From Solimonas thermocellulolyticum (GTDB lineage Bacteria > Pseudomonadota > Gammaproteobacteria > Nevskiales > Nevskiaceae): a DNA stretch of 64,000 bases. This document shows, in pieces, positions 7,744 to 16,670 of the stretch. The stretch's first letter is position 1. The number at the start of each line of letters is the position of its first letter. A program made the position numbers and the translations under genes. Where the stretch lies: the NCBI RefSeq assembly GCF_040327995.1, contig NZ_JBEPIJ010000001.1:62001-126000 (forward strand). Reading direction: 5' to 3'. The notes under the pieces are model-generated. The model saw only the letters and a program-made list of their open reading frames with translations. It searched no databases and had not been told where the DNA came from.

Positions 7744-9063
7744 ATGAGCAACGCCGATTTCGTCGCCGTATTGCGCAGTTGCGCGCCTTACATGCATGCG
7801 CACAACGGACGCGTGTTCGTCATCGCCTTCGGTGGCGAGGCGGCCGAGCGCACCGACTTCGACCCGCTGATCTACGACATCGCCCTGCTGCAGAGCCTGG
7901 GTGTCAAACTGGTGCTGGTCCACGGCGTGCGTCCGCAGATCGATCAGCGGCTGCGCGCCGCGGGGCTCGAACCCCGCTTCCATGACGGCCTGCGCGTCAC
8001 CGACCGCGCCGCGCTCGATTGCGTCAAGGCCGCCGCCGGCAGCCTGCGCATGGACATCGAGGCGCGGCTGTCGACTTCGTTGGCCTCGACGCCGATGGGT
8101 GGCGCACGCATCCGTGTCGCGTCCGGCAACTGGATCATCGCGCGCCCGGTCGGGGTGCGCGACGGCGTCGACCATCTGTTCACCGGCGAGGTGCGGCGTG
8201 TCGACGTCGACAGCATCCGCCAGGTGCTCGATCAGGACCGCATCGCGCTGCTGTCCCCGATCGGGTATTCGCCTACCGGCGAGATCTTCAACGTGCGCGC
8301 CGAGGACGTCGCCACCGCGACCGCCACCGCCCTTTCGGCCGACAAGCTGGTGTTCGTGACTCCGAGCAGCCCCGACCGCTGGCGCAGCGCCGACAGCACC
8401 GGCGACGCCGGCCAGATGTCGGCAGTCGAAGCCGAACGCCTGCTCGCCGATCCGGCGCTCGATGCCATCGACCGTACCTACCTCGGCGCCGCGCTCGCGG
8501 CCATGCGTGGCGGCGTCAAGCGCGTGCACCTGGTCGGCCAGGACGCCGACGGCGCGCTACTGCGTGAGCTGTACACACGCGACGGCGTCGGCGTGATGCT
8601 CTACGCGGATGCGGACTACGAGGCGACGCGCGACGCGACCATCGAGGACGTCGGCGGCGTGCTCGCTCTGATCCAGCCGCTCGAACAGCAGGGCGTCCTC
8701 GTGCCGCGCTCGCGCGAACAGCTCGAACTCGACATCCAGCACTTCAACGTCATCGTCCGCGACGGCATGGTGATCGCGTGCTGCGCGCTGTTCCCGTTCC
8801 CGCAGAATCAGATGGGCGAGCTGGCCTGTGTCGCCGTGCATCCCGACTACCGCCGCGCCGGCCGCGCCGGCGCCCTGCTCAAGCGTGCCGAGACCAAGGC
8901 GCGCGCGCTGGGCCTCAAGCAGCTCTTCAGCCTGACGACGCACACGCCGCACTGGTTCATCGAACACGGCTTTCGCAAGGCCAGCATCGACGCGCTGCCG
9001 ATGCAGAAGCAGCGCCTGTACAACTACCAGCGCAACTCGCTGGTCCTGGTGAAGGATCTGTGA
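7744..9063 (+). CDS. argA: N-acetylglutamate synthase (amino-acid acetyltransferase)
   Basis: A 439-residue enzyme that acetylates glutamate with acetyl-CoA, the first step of arginine synthesis. The N-terminal two thirds is an amino-acid-kinase-like regulatory domain (LVLVHGVRPQIDQRL at about residues 57-71), and the C-terminal 140 residues form a GNAT domain with the acetyl-CoA loop CVAVHPDYRRAGRAGALL. Size and architecture match E. coli ArgA (443). Feedback inhibition by arginine is usual in this class. It is divergent from ygfB with a 108-base spacer, and its stop overlaps the GTG start of bioA. Confidence 0.95.
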   Translation: MSNADFVAVLRSCAPYMHAHNGRVFVIAFGGEAAERTDFDPLIYDIALLQSLGVKLVLVHGVRPQIDQRLRAAGLEPRFHDGLRVTDRAALDCVKAAAGSLRMDIEARLSTSLASTPMGGARIRVASGNWIIARPVGVRDGVDHLFTGEVRRVDVDSIRQVLDQDRIALLSPIGYSPTGEIFNVRAEDVATATATALSADKLVFVTPSSPDRWRSADSTGDAGQMSAVEAERLLADPALDAIDRTYLGAALAAMRGGVKRVHLVGQDADGALLRELYTRDGVGVMLYADADYEATRDATIEDVGGVLALIQPLEQQGVLVPRSREQLELDIQHFNVIVRDGMVIACCALFPFPQNQMGELACVAVHPDYRRAGRAGALLKRAETKARALGLKQLFSLTTHTPHWFIEHGFRKASIDALPMQKQRLYNYQRNSLVLVKDL

Positions 9064-10469
9064 GCAATTCGGCTTGGGTAGCGCGCTCGCGTGCGCACGT
9101 CTGGCACCCGTGCACGCAGATGAAGGATCACGAAGGCGGCGATGCCGCGCCGCTGCCGCTGGTGCCGATCCGTTCGGCCGAGGGTGTCTGGCTCGAGGAT
9201 TTCGAGGGCCGCCGCTATCTCGACGCGGTCGGTTCGTGGTGGACCAACATCTTCGGCCACCGCCACCCATACATCGTCGCGCAGCTCAAACAGCAGCTCG
9301 ACACGCTCGATCACGTGATGCTCGCCGGCTTCACCCATGCCCCGGTCGTCGAGCTGTCCGAGCGCCTGATCAGGCTGGCACCGCCGGGCCTGAGCCGCTG
9401 CACCTACGCCGACAACGGCTCTTCGGCGGTCGAGATCGCGCTGAAGATGTCGTTCCACTACTGGCGCAACATCGGCAAGCCCGGCAAGACGCGCTTCATC
9501 GCACTCGAGAACGGCTATCACGGCGAGACGCTCGGCGCACTCGCGGTCGGCGGACCGTCCATCTACCGCGACACCTATGCGCCGCTGCTGCTCTCGCCGA
9601 TCCATGTGCCGTCGCCCGACTGCTACGGACGCGGCCCCGGCGAGAGCTGGGAGGACTACACGCGGCGCCAGTTCCAGCACATGGAACTGGCGCTCGAACG
9701 TCATGCGCACGAAGTCTGCGCGGTGATCGTCGAGCCGCTGGTCCAATGCGCCGGCGGCATGCGCATGTATCACCCGATCTACCTCAGCCTGCTGCGCGAA
9801 GCCTGTGACCGCTTCGGCGTGCACCTGATCGCCGACGAGATCGCGGTGGGGTTCGGCCGTACCGGGGCGATGTTCGCCTGCGAGCTTGCGCCGCCACTGC
9901 GCTACGGAACGGGCGCCAAGCACGGCATCACCCCGGACTTTTTGTGCCTGTCCAAGGGCCTGACCGCCGGCACCTTGCCGCTGGCGGTGACGCTCACGCG
10001 CGAGTCCATCTTCGAGGCCTTCTACGACGACTACGCTGCCGGCAAGGCCTTTTTGCACTCGCACTCCTACACCGGCAACCCGATCGGCTGTCGCGCCGCG
10101 CTGGCGGCGCTGGACCTGTTCGAACGCGAGCAGCCGCTGGCGTCGAACCGCTTGCTGGCCAATCTGATGTGGACCCAGACCGCCGAGCTGCGCGCGCATC
10201 CGCACGTCGCCGAGGTGCGCCAGCAGGGCATGATCCTGGCGATCGAGCTGGCGCAAAACGCCCAGCGCAAGACACCGTATCCCGCCGCCGAACGCCGCGG
10301 CCTGCGCGCCTACCGCCACGCGCTGCGTGCCAGTCCCGAGCGCGGCGTGCTCCTGCGCCCGCTCGGCAACGTGCTGTACTTCATGCCGCCTTACGTGATC
10401 ACCCCGCGCGAGATCGAGTGGCTGGCGCAGGTCACGCTGGACGCGGTGCGCGCAGCCACGGCGGACTAG
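9060..10469 (+). CDS. bioA: Adenosylmethionine-8-amino-7-oxononanoate aminotransferase
   Basis: A 469-residue class III PLP aminotransferase that makes 7,8-diaminopelargonate from KAPA using S-adenosylmethionine as amino donor in biotin synthesis. Key segments: VWHPCTQMKDH at the N-terminus, SWWTNIFGHRHP, the YADNGSSAVEIALKM cofactor region, LIADEIAVGFGRTG with the PLP-binding Asp, and CLSKGLTAGTLPLAVTL with the Schiff-base lysine. It begins with GTG inside the argA stop (GTGA), indicating coupled translation. No other biotin genes are visible nearby. Confidence 0.95.
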   Translation: MSNSAWVARSRAHVWHPCTQMKDHEGGDAAPLPLVPIRSAEGVWLEDFEGRRYLDAVGSWWTNIFGHRHPYIVAQLKQQLDTLDHVMLAGFTHAPVVELSERLIRLAPPGLSRCTYADNGSSAVEIALKMSFHYWRNIGKPGKTRFIALENGYHGETLGALAVGGPSIYRDTYAPLLLSPIHVPSPDCYGRGPGESWEDYTRRQFQHMELALERHAHEVCAVIVEPLVQCAGGMRMYHPIYLSLLREACDRFGVHLIADEIAVGFGRTGAMFACELAPPLRYGTGAKHGITPDFLCLSKGLTAGTLPLAVTLTRESIFEAFYDDYAAGKAFLHSHSYTGNPIGCRAALAALDLFEREQPLASNRLLANLMWTQTAELRAHPHVAEVRQQGMILAIELAQNAQRKTPYPAAERRGLRAYRHALRASPERGVLLRPLGNVLYFMPPYVITPREIEWLAQVTLDAVRAATAD

Positions 10470-10473
10470 CCGC

Positions 10474-11199
10474 ATGACGCGCATCCATCTGCCCGGCCCG
10501 CTCGCCGAAGGCCTGGTGCTGGACCTGCCCGACGCCGCCTTTCGTCACCTGGTGCCGGTGCTGCGCCTGCGCGAGGGTGATCGCTTCATCGCCTTCGACG
10601 GCCGCGGCGGCGAGTACGCGGCCGAACTCGTGGGCGTCGGCAAGCGCGCGGCGCGTGCACGCATCGGTGCGCATGATCCGGTGTCGCGCGAATCGCCGCT
10701 GGACCTGCGCCTGGCCCAGTGCGTGTCCAAAGGCGAGCGCATGGACTATACCCTGCAGAAGGCCGTGGAGCTGGGCGTCACCCGCATCACGCCGCTGCTC
10801 GCCGAACGCAGCGTCGTGCGCCTCGACGAGCTGCGCTGGACGAAGAAGCTCGACCACTGGCGTGGCGTGATCGTCTCTGCCTGCGAGCAGAGCGGCCGCA
10901 CGCGGATTCCCGAACTCGACCCCCCGCAGCCGCTCAACGCCTGGCTGGCCGCCGGCGTCCACGGCAGCGGCGTCGTCCTCGACCCCGCCGCCGCCAACGG
11001 GCTGTCCGCCCTGCCCGCGCCCGCTGGCGCGCTGACCCTGTTGGCCGGTGCCGAAGGCGGACTGAGTGCCGGCGAGTTGGCGGCAGCGACTCGCGCCGGC
11101 TTCATCGGCCTTCGCCTGGGGCCAAGGGTGCTGCGCACCGAGACCGCGGCCGTGGCCCTGCTCGCCGCGCTGCAGGCGCGCTACGGCGACTGGGTCTGA
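10474..11199 (+). CDS. rsmE: 16S rRNA m3U1498 methyltransferase
   Basis: A 241-residue SPOUT methyltransferase that N3-methylates U1498 of 16S rRNA. The N-terminal PUA-like domain contains HLVPVLRLREGD, followed by LAQCVSKGERMDYTLQKAVELGVTRITPLLAERS and the C-terminal knot with LLAGAEGGLS and LGPRVLRTETAAVALLAALQ, which bind SAM. Length is normal. It starts 4 bases after bioA and is probably in the same transcript. Confidence 0.95.
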   Translation: MTRIHLPGPLAEGLVLDLPDAAFRHLVPVLRLREGDRFIAFDGRGGEYAAELVGVGKRAARARIGAHDPVSRESPLDLRLAQCVSKGERMDYTLQKAVELGVTRITPLLAERSVVRLDELRWTKKLDHWRGVIVSACEQSGRTRIPELDPPQPLNAWLAAGVHGSGVVLDPAAANGLSALPAPAGALTLLAGAEGGLSAGELAAATRAGFIGLRLGPRVLRTETAAVALLAALQARYGDWV

Positions 11200-11351
11200 C
11201 GCCCACGCGCGCACCCCGTTCTGCGCAGCGCCAGCGCAAACTGGCAGCCGGGCCAGTGGGTTTGCACCGCAACATACGCTAGAGTATGGGGGAGATTTGA
11301 GTGACGCCGGTCCGCGGCGTCCGATCCTTTCCACCTTGCCGGAGACTTCCG

Positions 11352-13139
11352 ATGCCTCAGTACACGCCGCCGCTGCGCGACATGCAGTTCGTCCTGCACG
11401 AGATGCTCAATGTCGAGGGCGTCCTCAAGAAGCTGCCGCAGCACGCCGACATCGACGCCGCGACCATCGACTCGGTGCTCGAAGAAGGTGGCAAGTTCTG
11501 CGCCGACGTGCTCTACCCCCTCAACCGGGTGGGCGACCGCGAAGGCTGCACCTATCACGGCGACGGCGTCGTCACCACGCCGACCGGCTTCAAAGAAGCC
11601 TATCAGCAGTTCGTCGCGGCCGGCTGGGGCGGCCTGGGCATGGATCCGGCTTACGGCGGCCAAGGCCTGCCGCACGTCGTGCACAGCGCGTTCATGGAGA
11701 TGATGAATTCCGCGAACCAGGCGTGGACGATGTATCCGGGGCTGTCGCACGGCGCCTACAACGCGCTGCACGCTTTCGGCACCGACGAGCAGAAGAACCT
11801 GTATCTGCCCAAGCTGGTGTCGGGCGAATGGACCGGCACGATGTGCCTGACCGAGCCGCATGCCGGCACCGACCTGGGCATCCTCAAGACCAAGGCCGAG
11901 CCCAACGGCGATGGCAGCTACCGCATCACCGGCACCAAGATCTTCATCTCCGCCGGTGAGCACGACATGTCACAGAACATCGTGCACCTGGTGCTCGCGC
12001 GCCTGCCGGACGCCCCTGCCGGCACCAAGGGCATCTCGCTGTTCATCGTGCCCAAGTTCATCCCCAAGGCCGACGGCACGCTCGGTGAGCGCAACGCGTT
12101 CAAGTGCAGTGCGATCGAGCACAAGATGGGCATCCACGGCAACGCCACCTGCGTGATGAACTTCGACGGCGCCACCGGCTGGATGGTCGGCAAGCCCAAC
12201 GAGGGTCTCAAGGCGATGTTCGTGATGATGAACAGCGCGCGTCTGGGCGTGGGCATGCAGTCGCTGGGCCTGGCCGAAGTCGCCTACCAGAACGCGCTGG
12301 CCTACGCCAAGGAACGCCTGCAGTCACGCTCGCTGACCGGCCCCAAGCTCAAGGACAAGCCGGCGGACCCGATCATCGTCCACCCGGACGTGCGCCGCAT
12401 GCTGCTGACGCAGAAGGCCTACGTCGAGGCCGCGCGCGCCTTCACCTACTGGGCGGGCCTTGCGATCGACCTCGAGCACAAGCACCCGGATGAAAAAGTC
12501 CGCAAGGACAACGCCGACCTGGTCGCCCTGCTGACGCCGGTGGTCAAGGGTTTCATCACCGACAACGGCTACGAGTGCACCACGCTGGCGATGCAGGTGC
12601 TGGGCGGCCACGGCTACATTTCCGAGTGGGGCCTGGAACAGCACGTGCGCGATGCGCGCATCAACATGATCTACGAGGGCACCAACACCATCCAGGCCCT
12701 CGATCTGCTCGGCCGCAAGGTGCTCGGCGACATGGGCGCCAAGCTGATGAAGCTGGGCAAGGCGATGCAGACCGCATTGGCGCCCTTCAACGAAATGTCG
12801 CAGATGCAGGAGTTCCTCGCGCCGTTCAACGCCCTGCAGAGCGAGGTGCAGAAGCTGACGATGGAGATCGGCCAGCGCGCGATGAAGAACCCCGACGAGG
12901 TGGGCGCCGCCGCCGTGCCCTACCTGCGCCTGATCGGCCATCTGGTGTTCTCCTTCGCCTGGTGCTACGCCGCCGGCGTCGCGCTGCGCAAGCAGGACTC
13001 GGGCGATGCGTTCTACAAGGCCAAGCTGGTCACCGCGCGCTTCTACTTCGCCAAGCTGTACCCGGAGACGGCGGCGCTGCTCGCGCAGGCGCGCGCCGGC
13101 AGCCAGCCGCTGATGGAACTGGACGCGGCGGACTTCTGA
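11352..13139 (+). CDS. Acyl-CoA dehydrogenase, long (DmdC-like) type
   Basis: A 595-residue flavoprotein oxidising acyl-CoA thioesters at the alpha-beta bond. It has the extra N-terminal segment (YTPPLRDMQFVLHE) and long C-terminal domain of the subfamily that includes 3-methylmercaptopropionyl-CoA dehydrogenase (DmdC) and several FadE-like enzymes. Core motifs are MCLTEPHAGTDLG, the FAD region near FKCSAIEHKMGIHG, and IYEGTNTIQALDLLGRK close to the catalytic glutamate position. The start at 11352 has a GGAGA ribosome-binding site. Substrate cannot be assigned; no DMSP genes are visible and fatty-acid beta-oxidation is the safer guess. Confidence 0.88.
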   Translation: MPQYTPPLRDMQFVLHEMLNVEGVLKKLPQHADIDAATIDSVLEEGGKFCADVLYPLNRVGDREGCTYHGDGVVTTPTGFKEAYQQFVAAGWGGLGMDPAYGGQGLPHVVHSAFMEMMNSANQAWTMYPGLSHGAYNALHAFGTDEQKNLYLPKLVSGEWTGTMCLTEPHAGTDLGILKTKAEPNGDGSYRITGTKIFISAGEHDMSQNIVHLVLARLPDAPAGTKGISLFIVPKFIPKADGTLGERNAFKCSAIEHKMGIHGNATCVMNFDGATGWMVGKPNEGLKAMFVMMNSARLGVGMQSLGLAEVAYQNALAYAKERLQSRSLTGPKLKDKPADPIIVHPDVRRMLLTQKAYVEAARAFTYWAGLAIDLEHKHPDEKVRKDNADLVALLTPVVKGFITDNGYECTTLAMQVLGGHGYISEWGLEQHVRDARINMIYEGTNTIQALDLLGRKVLGDMGAKLMKLGKAMQTALAPFNEMSQMQEFLAPFNALQSEVQKLTMEIGQRAMKNPDEVGAAAVPYLRLIGHLVFSFAWCYAAGVALRKQDSGDAFYKAKLVTARFYFAKLYPETAALLAQARAGSQPLMELDAADF

Positions 13140-13160
13140 CGCCCCGGCCAGCGCCGACCC

Positions 13161-13192
13161 GCCCGGCGACGCCAAGCGTCGCCGGGCTCTTA
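13161..13192 (+). terminator. Rho-independent terminator after acyl-CoA dehydrogenase
   Basis: A 12-bp GC-rich stem (GCCCGGCGACGC/GCGTCGCCGGGC, loop CAA) lies 21 bases after the acyl-CoA dehydrogenase stop and is followed by TCTTAT. The short T-rich tail makes termination plausible. The RDD gene begins 19 bases beyond the stem. Confidence 0.65.
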
Positions 13193-13205
13193 TACTGCGC
13201 CCGCC

Positions 13206-13715
13206 ATGACCTCCCCCGCCCCGATCTGGCGCCGCTGCGCCGCCGCCTTCTACGACGGGCTGCTGCTCCTTGGTCTTTGGATGGTCGCGCTGGTCGTCGA
13301 CACCATCGTGCGCGACCTCGTCGGACTGGACCGTAACTGGGCGGCGCTGCGCGCTTACTTGTTCCTCGTCGGCCTGGGTTTTTTCGGCTGGTCGTGGACA
13401 CATGGTGGCCAGACCCTGGGCATGCGTTCGTGGCGACTGCGCGTGCAGCGCAGCGACGGCGCGCCCTTGCGTTGGCTCGATGCGGCCCTACGTTATGCGG
13501 TGATGTTGCTGTGCTGGGGCGTTGCGCTGACGCCCGCGCTACTGCAGGTACCGCAGCTCGCGAGCCGCCCACACGCGGCGACGATCCGCGCCGCGGCGCT
13601 GATCGCGCTGGCGATGGGCCTATTGTGGACGCTGCTCGATGCGCGCCGGCGCGCGCCGCAGGACCGCCTGAGCGGCACCGAGCTGGTCTGGCTGCCGCCG
13701 GCGCGCACCGGCTGA
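13206..13715 (+). CDS. RDD family membrane protein
   Basis: A 169-residue inner-membrane protein of the RDD family. The family signature residues are visible: Arg and Asp in RRCAAAFYDG at the N-terminus, GQTLGMRSWRLRV after the second membrane segment, and QDRLSGTELV near the C-terminus. About three to four membrane spans are predicted. Roles in ion or small-molecule transport have been reported for a few members, but no function can be assigned here. It ends 4 bases from the convergent lipoprotein gene. Confidence 0.85.
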   Translation: MTSPAPIWRRCAAAFYDGLLLLGLWMVALVVDTIVRDLVGLDRNWAALRAYLFLVGLGFFGWSWTHGGQTLGMRSWRLRVQRSDGAPLRWLDAALRYAVMLLCWGVALTPALLQVPQLASRPHAATIRAAALIALAMGLLWTLLDARRRAPQDRLSGTELVWLPPARTG

Positions 13716-13719
13716 GCGC

Positions 13720-14220
13720 TCAGGACGCCTGCGGGCGGACGATCAGCGGTTCGAGGTTCGCCTTGAGCTCGGCGGCGTTGAAGGCGCGCGTGTCGGCGCT
13801 GTTCTTCTCGCCCTTGAACATCACCACGTCGGCCTGCGCGGCATAGCGGGTCTCGCTTTGCGTGGTCGATACGCTGGCGCCGAAATACGGATAGAAGTAG
13901 TAGTAGCCGAAGCCCGGAAAGCCGCTGAAGGTCTGCTGGTAGCGCACGTCGGTCTCGGTGTCGCGCGCGGCGATCACGAAGTAGTCATAGCCCTGCGCCA
14001 GCGTCAGCTCGGCGGCGCGGTACAGCAGATAGTTCTCGACCGTCTCGCGCGGCGTCGCGCCGTTGCCGGCGAAACTGACGCGGAAGCGGTTCGATTCGAG
14101 CTTCTGCTCGGCATAGCCGTAGCCGCGGTCGCGCGGCTGGTAGGGCGTCGCCGAAACGCAGGCGCCGAGTGCGGCGCCGAGGGACAGAGCGAGGGCGAAA
14201 CGAATCAGCATTCGGGTCAT
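13720..14220 (-). CDS. CC0125/CC1285-family lipoprotein
   Basis: A 166-residue predicted outer-membrane lipoprotein. The signal peptide ends in a lipobox, LGACVSAT, with Cys near residue 19. The mature part contains YGYAEQKLESNRFRVSFAGN, ENYLLYRAAELTLAQGYDYFVIA and a glycine/tyrosine-rich segment GFPGFGYYYFYPYFG, all typical of this uncharacterised family. It lies 73 bases downstream of lptG on the same strand and may be part of that transcript. The ATG at 14220 is chosen because it begins the signal peptide. Confidence 0.82.
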   Translation of the reverse strand: MTRMLIRFALALSLGAALGACVSATPYQPRDRGYGYAEQKLESNRFRVSFAGNGATPRETVENYLLYRAAELTLAQGYDYFVIAARDTETDVRYQQTFSGFPGFGYYYFYPYFGASVSTTQSETRYAAQADVVMFKGEKNSADTRAFNAAELKANLEPLIVRPQAS

Positions 14221-14293
14221 GGCACAACCTCGAATCGGCAGGTCAGGGCAGAGTCGGAGGCCTGCATACGAGACCGCGGCGGAGCGATCGGGT

Positions 14294-15361
14294 TCAACGC
14301 GCCCGTTGCAGCCGGAGCACCGCCAACGCCGCCAGCAGCAATGTCGGCGCGCCGGCGGCGAGTGCCGGCTGCCAGCCGTAGAGCTGGCCGAGACTGGCCG
14401 AGACCTCGTTGACGACATAAAAGCCGAGGCCGACGAGGATGCCGATCAGCAGACGCTGCCCGGCGCCGCCGCTGCGCTGCAGGCCGAGCACGAAGGGCAC
14501 CGCGAACAGCATCATTGCCATCACCGTGAACGGCGCCACCAGCTTGCGCCACAGCGACAGCTCGTGCTGACGCGCGTCGAGGCCGTTGTCGCGCATGTAC
14601 TCGATCAGGCGCACCAGGCCGGGCGTCGTCAGGCTGCCGGCTTCGAGCACGAACAGGCGCAGCACCTCGGGCGACAGCCGACCGTCCCAGTCCAGCTCGG
14701 CATGCCGCTCGGCGATCACGCGCTGGTTGTCGAAGCGCGTCAGCTCGACGCCGCGCAGCAGCCAACCGCCATCGCGGTACTCGGCGGTCCGGGCGTGGAT
14801 GATGCGCTCGACGTCGAGCGCCTCGCCGAGCGTGTAGATGTCGACGTTGGCGAGCCGGTTCTCGTTGCGCAGCGCGCGCACGTGCACGACGTGACGGCCA
14901 TCGCGCAACCACACCGGATGCTCGGTGACGCTGCCCTGTGCGCCGTACTGGGCCGCGGACTTGTAGGCCCGCGCCGCCATCGTGCCCGCCGGCGCCAGGT
15001 AGTCGCCGATGAGCAGCGACAGAACGCCGAGCAGCACGCCGGCACCGAGTGTCGCTGCACCGATGCGCGCGAGCGTGACGCCCGCGGCGCGCATCGCGGT
15101 GAGTTCGTTCTGCGCGGCGAGCGCCCCCAGGCCCATCAGCGTGCCGAGTAGGGCGATGATCGGCATCAGCACGTACAGGCCGGACGGCAGCATCATCAGC
15201 GTGTACCACAGGAGCTGCAGCATGCCGAAGCCGCCCTCGCCGACCTCGTCGATCTCGGCGACGAAGCTGATGAAGGTGTAGATCGCCACCAGCGCGAGGC
15301 CGACGACGCCCGTGAAGCCGAGGATCGTGCGGATCAGATAGCGGCCGAGGCGCGTGGTCAT
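14294..15361 (-). CDS. lptG: LPS export ABC transporter permease LptG
   Basis: A 355-residue inner-membrane permease of the LptB2FGC complex that extracts lipopolysaccharide from the inner membrane. The N-terminal YLIRTILGFTGVVGLALVAIYTFISF span, the LLWYTLMMLPSGLYVLMPIIALLGTLMGLGALAAQNELTAMRAAGVT coupling region, a periplasmic beta-jellyroll domain and the final membrane spans ending FYVVNEVSASLGQLYGWQP are characteristic. It overlaps lptF by 4 bases (start at 15361, lptF stop at 15358), so both are co-translated. Confidence 0.93.
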   Translation of the reverse strand: MTTRLGRYLIRTILGFTGVVGLALVAIYTFISFVAEIDEVGEGGFGMLQLLWYTLMMLPSGLYVLMPIIALLGTLMGLGALAAQNELTAMRAAGVTLARIGAATLGAGVLLGVLSLLIGDYLAPAGTMAARAYKSAAQYGAQGSVTEHPVWLRDGRHVVHVRALRNENRLANVDIYTLGEALDVERIIHARTAEYRDGGWLLRGVELTRFDNQRVIAERHAELDWDGRLSPEVLRLFVLEAGSLTTPGLVRLIEYMRDNGLDARQHELSLWRKLVAPFTVMAMMLFAVPFVLGLQRSGGAGQRLLIGILVGLGFYVVNEVSASLGQLYGWQPALAAGAPTLLLAALAVLRLQRAR

Positions 15362-16443
15362 CGCCACCACCGCAGGCGGTTTTGGCGCCTGGCGATCAAA
15401 AGCAGCGCCCAGGCGAGCATCAGCGCGTGCACCCACCATAACCCCAACGCATTAGGGATTTCGTCCTTGGCGATCCACGCCTGACCCACGCCGATCAACT
15501 GGGAATACAGTAGGTACGCACCGATCCCGACGACGATCTTGCCGTAGCGGCCCTGGCGCGGCGCGATGTGCGCGAGCGGCACGGCGAGCAGGGTCAGGAC
15601 GAGGACGGAAATCGGCGCGGCGACGCGCCAGGCGAGCTCGGCACGGTCATTGGGGTCGTCCGATCCGAGCAACTGCCCCGTCGGCATGAGCTTGCGCTTG
15701 GCGCTGATGTAGATGAACTCCGGCGGCGACACGCGCGTCGTGAACTCGCCGAAACGCATCACGTCGTAATCCGCGCGGCCCGGTTCGCCGCGGTAGCGAA
15801 ACCCGTTCTGCAGGCTCACCGTGCGTTCGCCGCTGAACGGATCGGTGCGCTGCGTGCCGCTGCGCGCGGTGACGAAGCTCACACCGCCGTCGTCCTCCTC
15901 GACGTGCGCGATGATCGTCTGCAGCGCTGCGCCGTCGGCACTCATCCGCTCGGCATAGAACACCGCGCGGCCGCTCATCACTGACTTGAAGCGACCCTCC
16001 TCGAACGGATTGAACTGGATCAGCCGCGCCGCGTTCTTGACCAGGTAGTCGGCGCTGCGACCGGCCCACGGGCCGATCTGGAACGCCAACGCCGCGGTCA
16101 GCAGCGCGAGCAACGCGCCGAGCAGCACGAACGGCCGGTACAGCGCGCCCAGGCCCACGCCACAGCCCATCATCGCCGCGATCTCGCTATCCCGGTACAG
16201 ACGCCCGAGCGAGAGCATGATCGCCAGCAGCAGCGACACCGGAATCAGGATCACCAGGTACTGCAGGCTCGACAGCGCCGCCACCTTGAACAGCAGCTCG
16301 CGCGGCAGCTCGCCGGCCGCAGCCTCGGCGAGAAACCGCGCGAAGCGCGTCGACAGCATGATCGCCAGCAGCACGAAGGTCACGGCGAACCACGACAGTC
16401 CGGCCTCGCGCAGCAGATAGCGGTCGAGGATCGTGGTGTTCAC
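15358..16443 (-). CDS. lptF: LPS export ABC transporter permease LptF
   Basis: A 361-residue inner-membrane permease paired with LptG. The start RYLLREAGLSWFAV, the coupling helix region SLGRLYRDSEIAAMMGCGVG, a periplasmic domain and C-terminal spans with VPLAHIAPRQGRYGKIVVGIGAYLLYSQLIG are typical. Translation appears to begin at GTG 16443; no nearby ATG fits the conserved N-terminus. The gene is divergent from pepA, and the 227-base space between them must contain both promoters, as in E. coli where lptFG and pepA are also neighbours. Confidence 0.93.
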   Translation of the reverse strand: MNTTILDRYLLREAGLSWFAVTFVLLAIMLSTRFARFLAEAAAGELPRELLFKVAALSSLQYLVILIPVSLLLAIMLSLGRLYRDSEIAAMMGCGVGLGALYRPFVLLGALLALLTAALAFQIGPWAGRSADYLVKNAARLIQFNPFEEGRFKSVMSGRAVFYAERMSADGAALQTIIAHVEEDDGGVSFVTARSGTQRTDPFSGERTVSLQNGFRYRGEPGRADYDVMRFGEFTTRVSPPEFIYISAKRKLMPTGQLLGSDDPNDRAELAWRVAAPISVLVLTLLAVPLAHIAPRQGRYGKIVVGIGAYLLYSQLIGVGQAWIAKDEIPNALGLWWVHALMLAWALLLIARRQNRLRWWR

Positions 16444-16670
16444 GGCGTCGCGACGAAAGACATGCGCGGATTATGCCTGCCGTGCGCCCACGCGGTCGGC
16501 GCCCGGTTCCACGGACCTTGGGGCTCGTGGCGATGGACGGTAACATTCCGCGGCTTGTGCCGGGCAGCCGGCCGCGACGCCCGCATCGGGCCAGCGCATG
16601 GGCTGCTACGGGCGCGCCCTTCGCCCGCGGCCGGCTTATCGCGCACCACGATGCCTGTACCGAGGACAGC

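Noticed and set aside
9024..10484. Minus-strand open frame of 486 codons
   Set aside because: It is antisense to bioA, with Arg/Gln/Ala-rich shadow composition and no recognisable domain.
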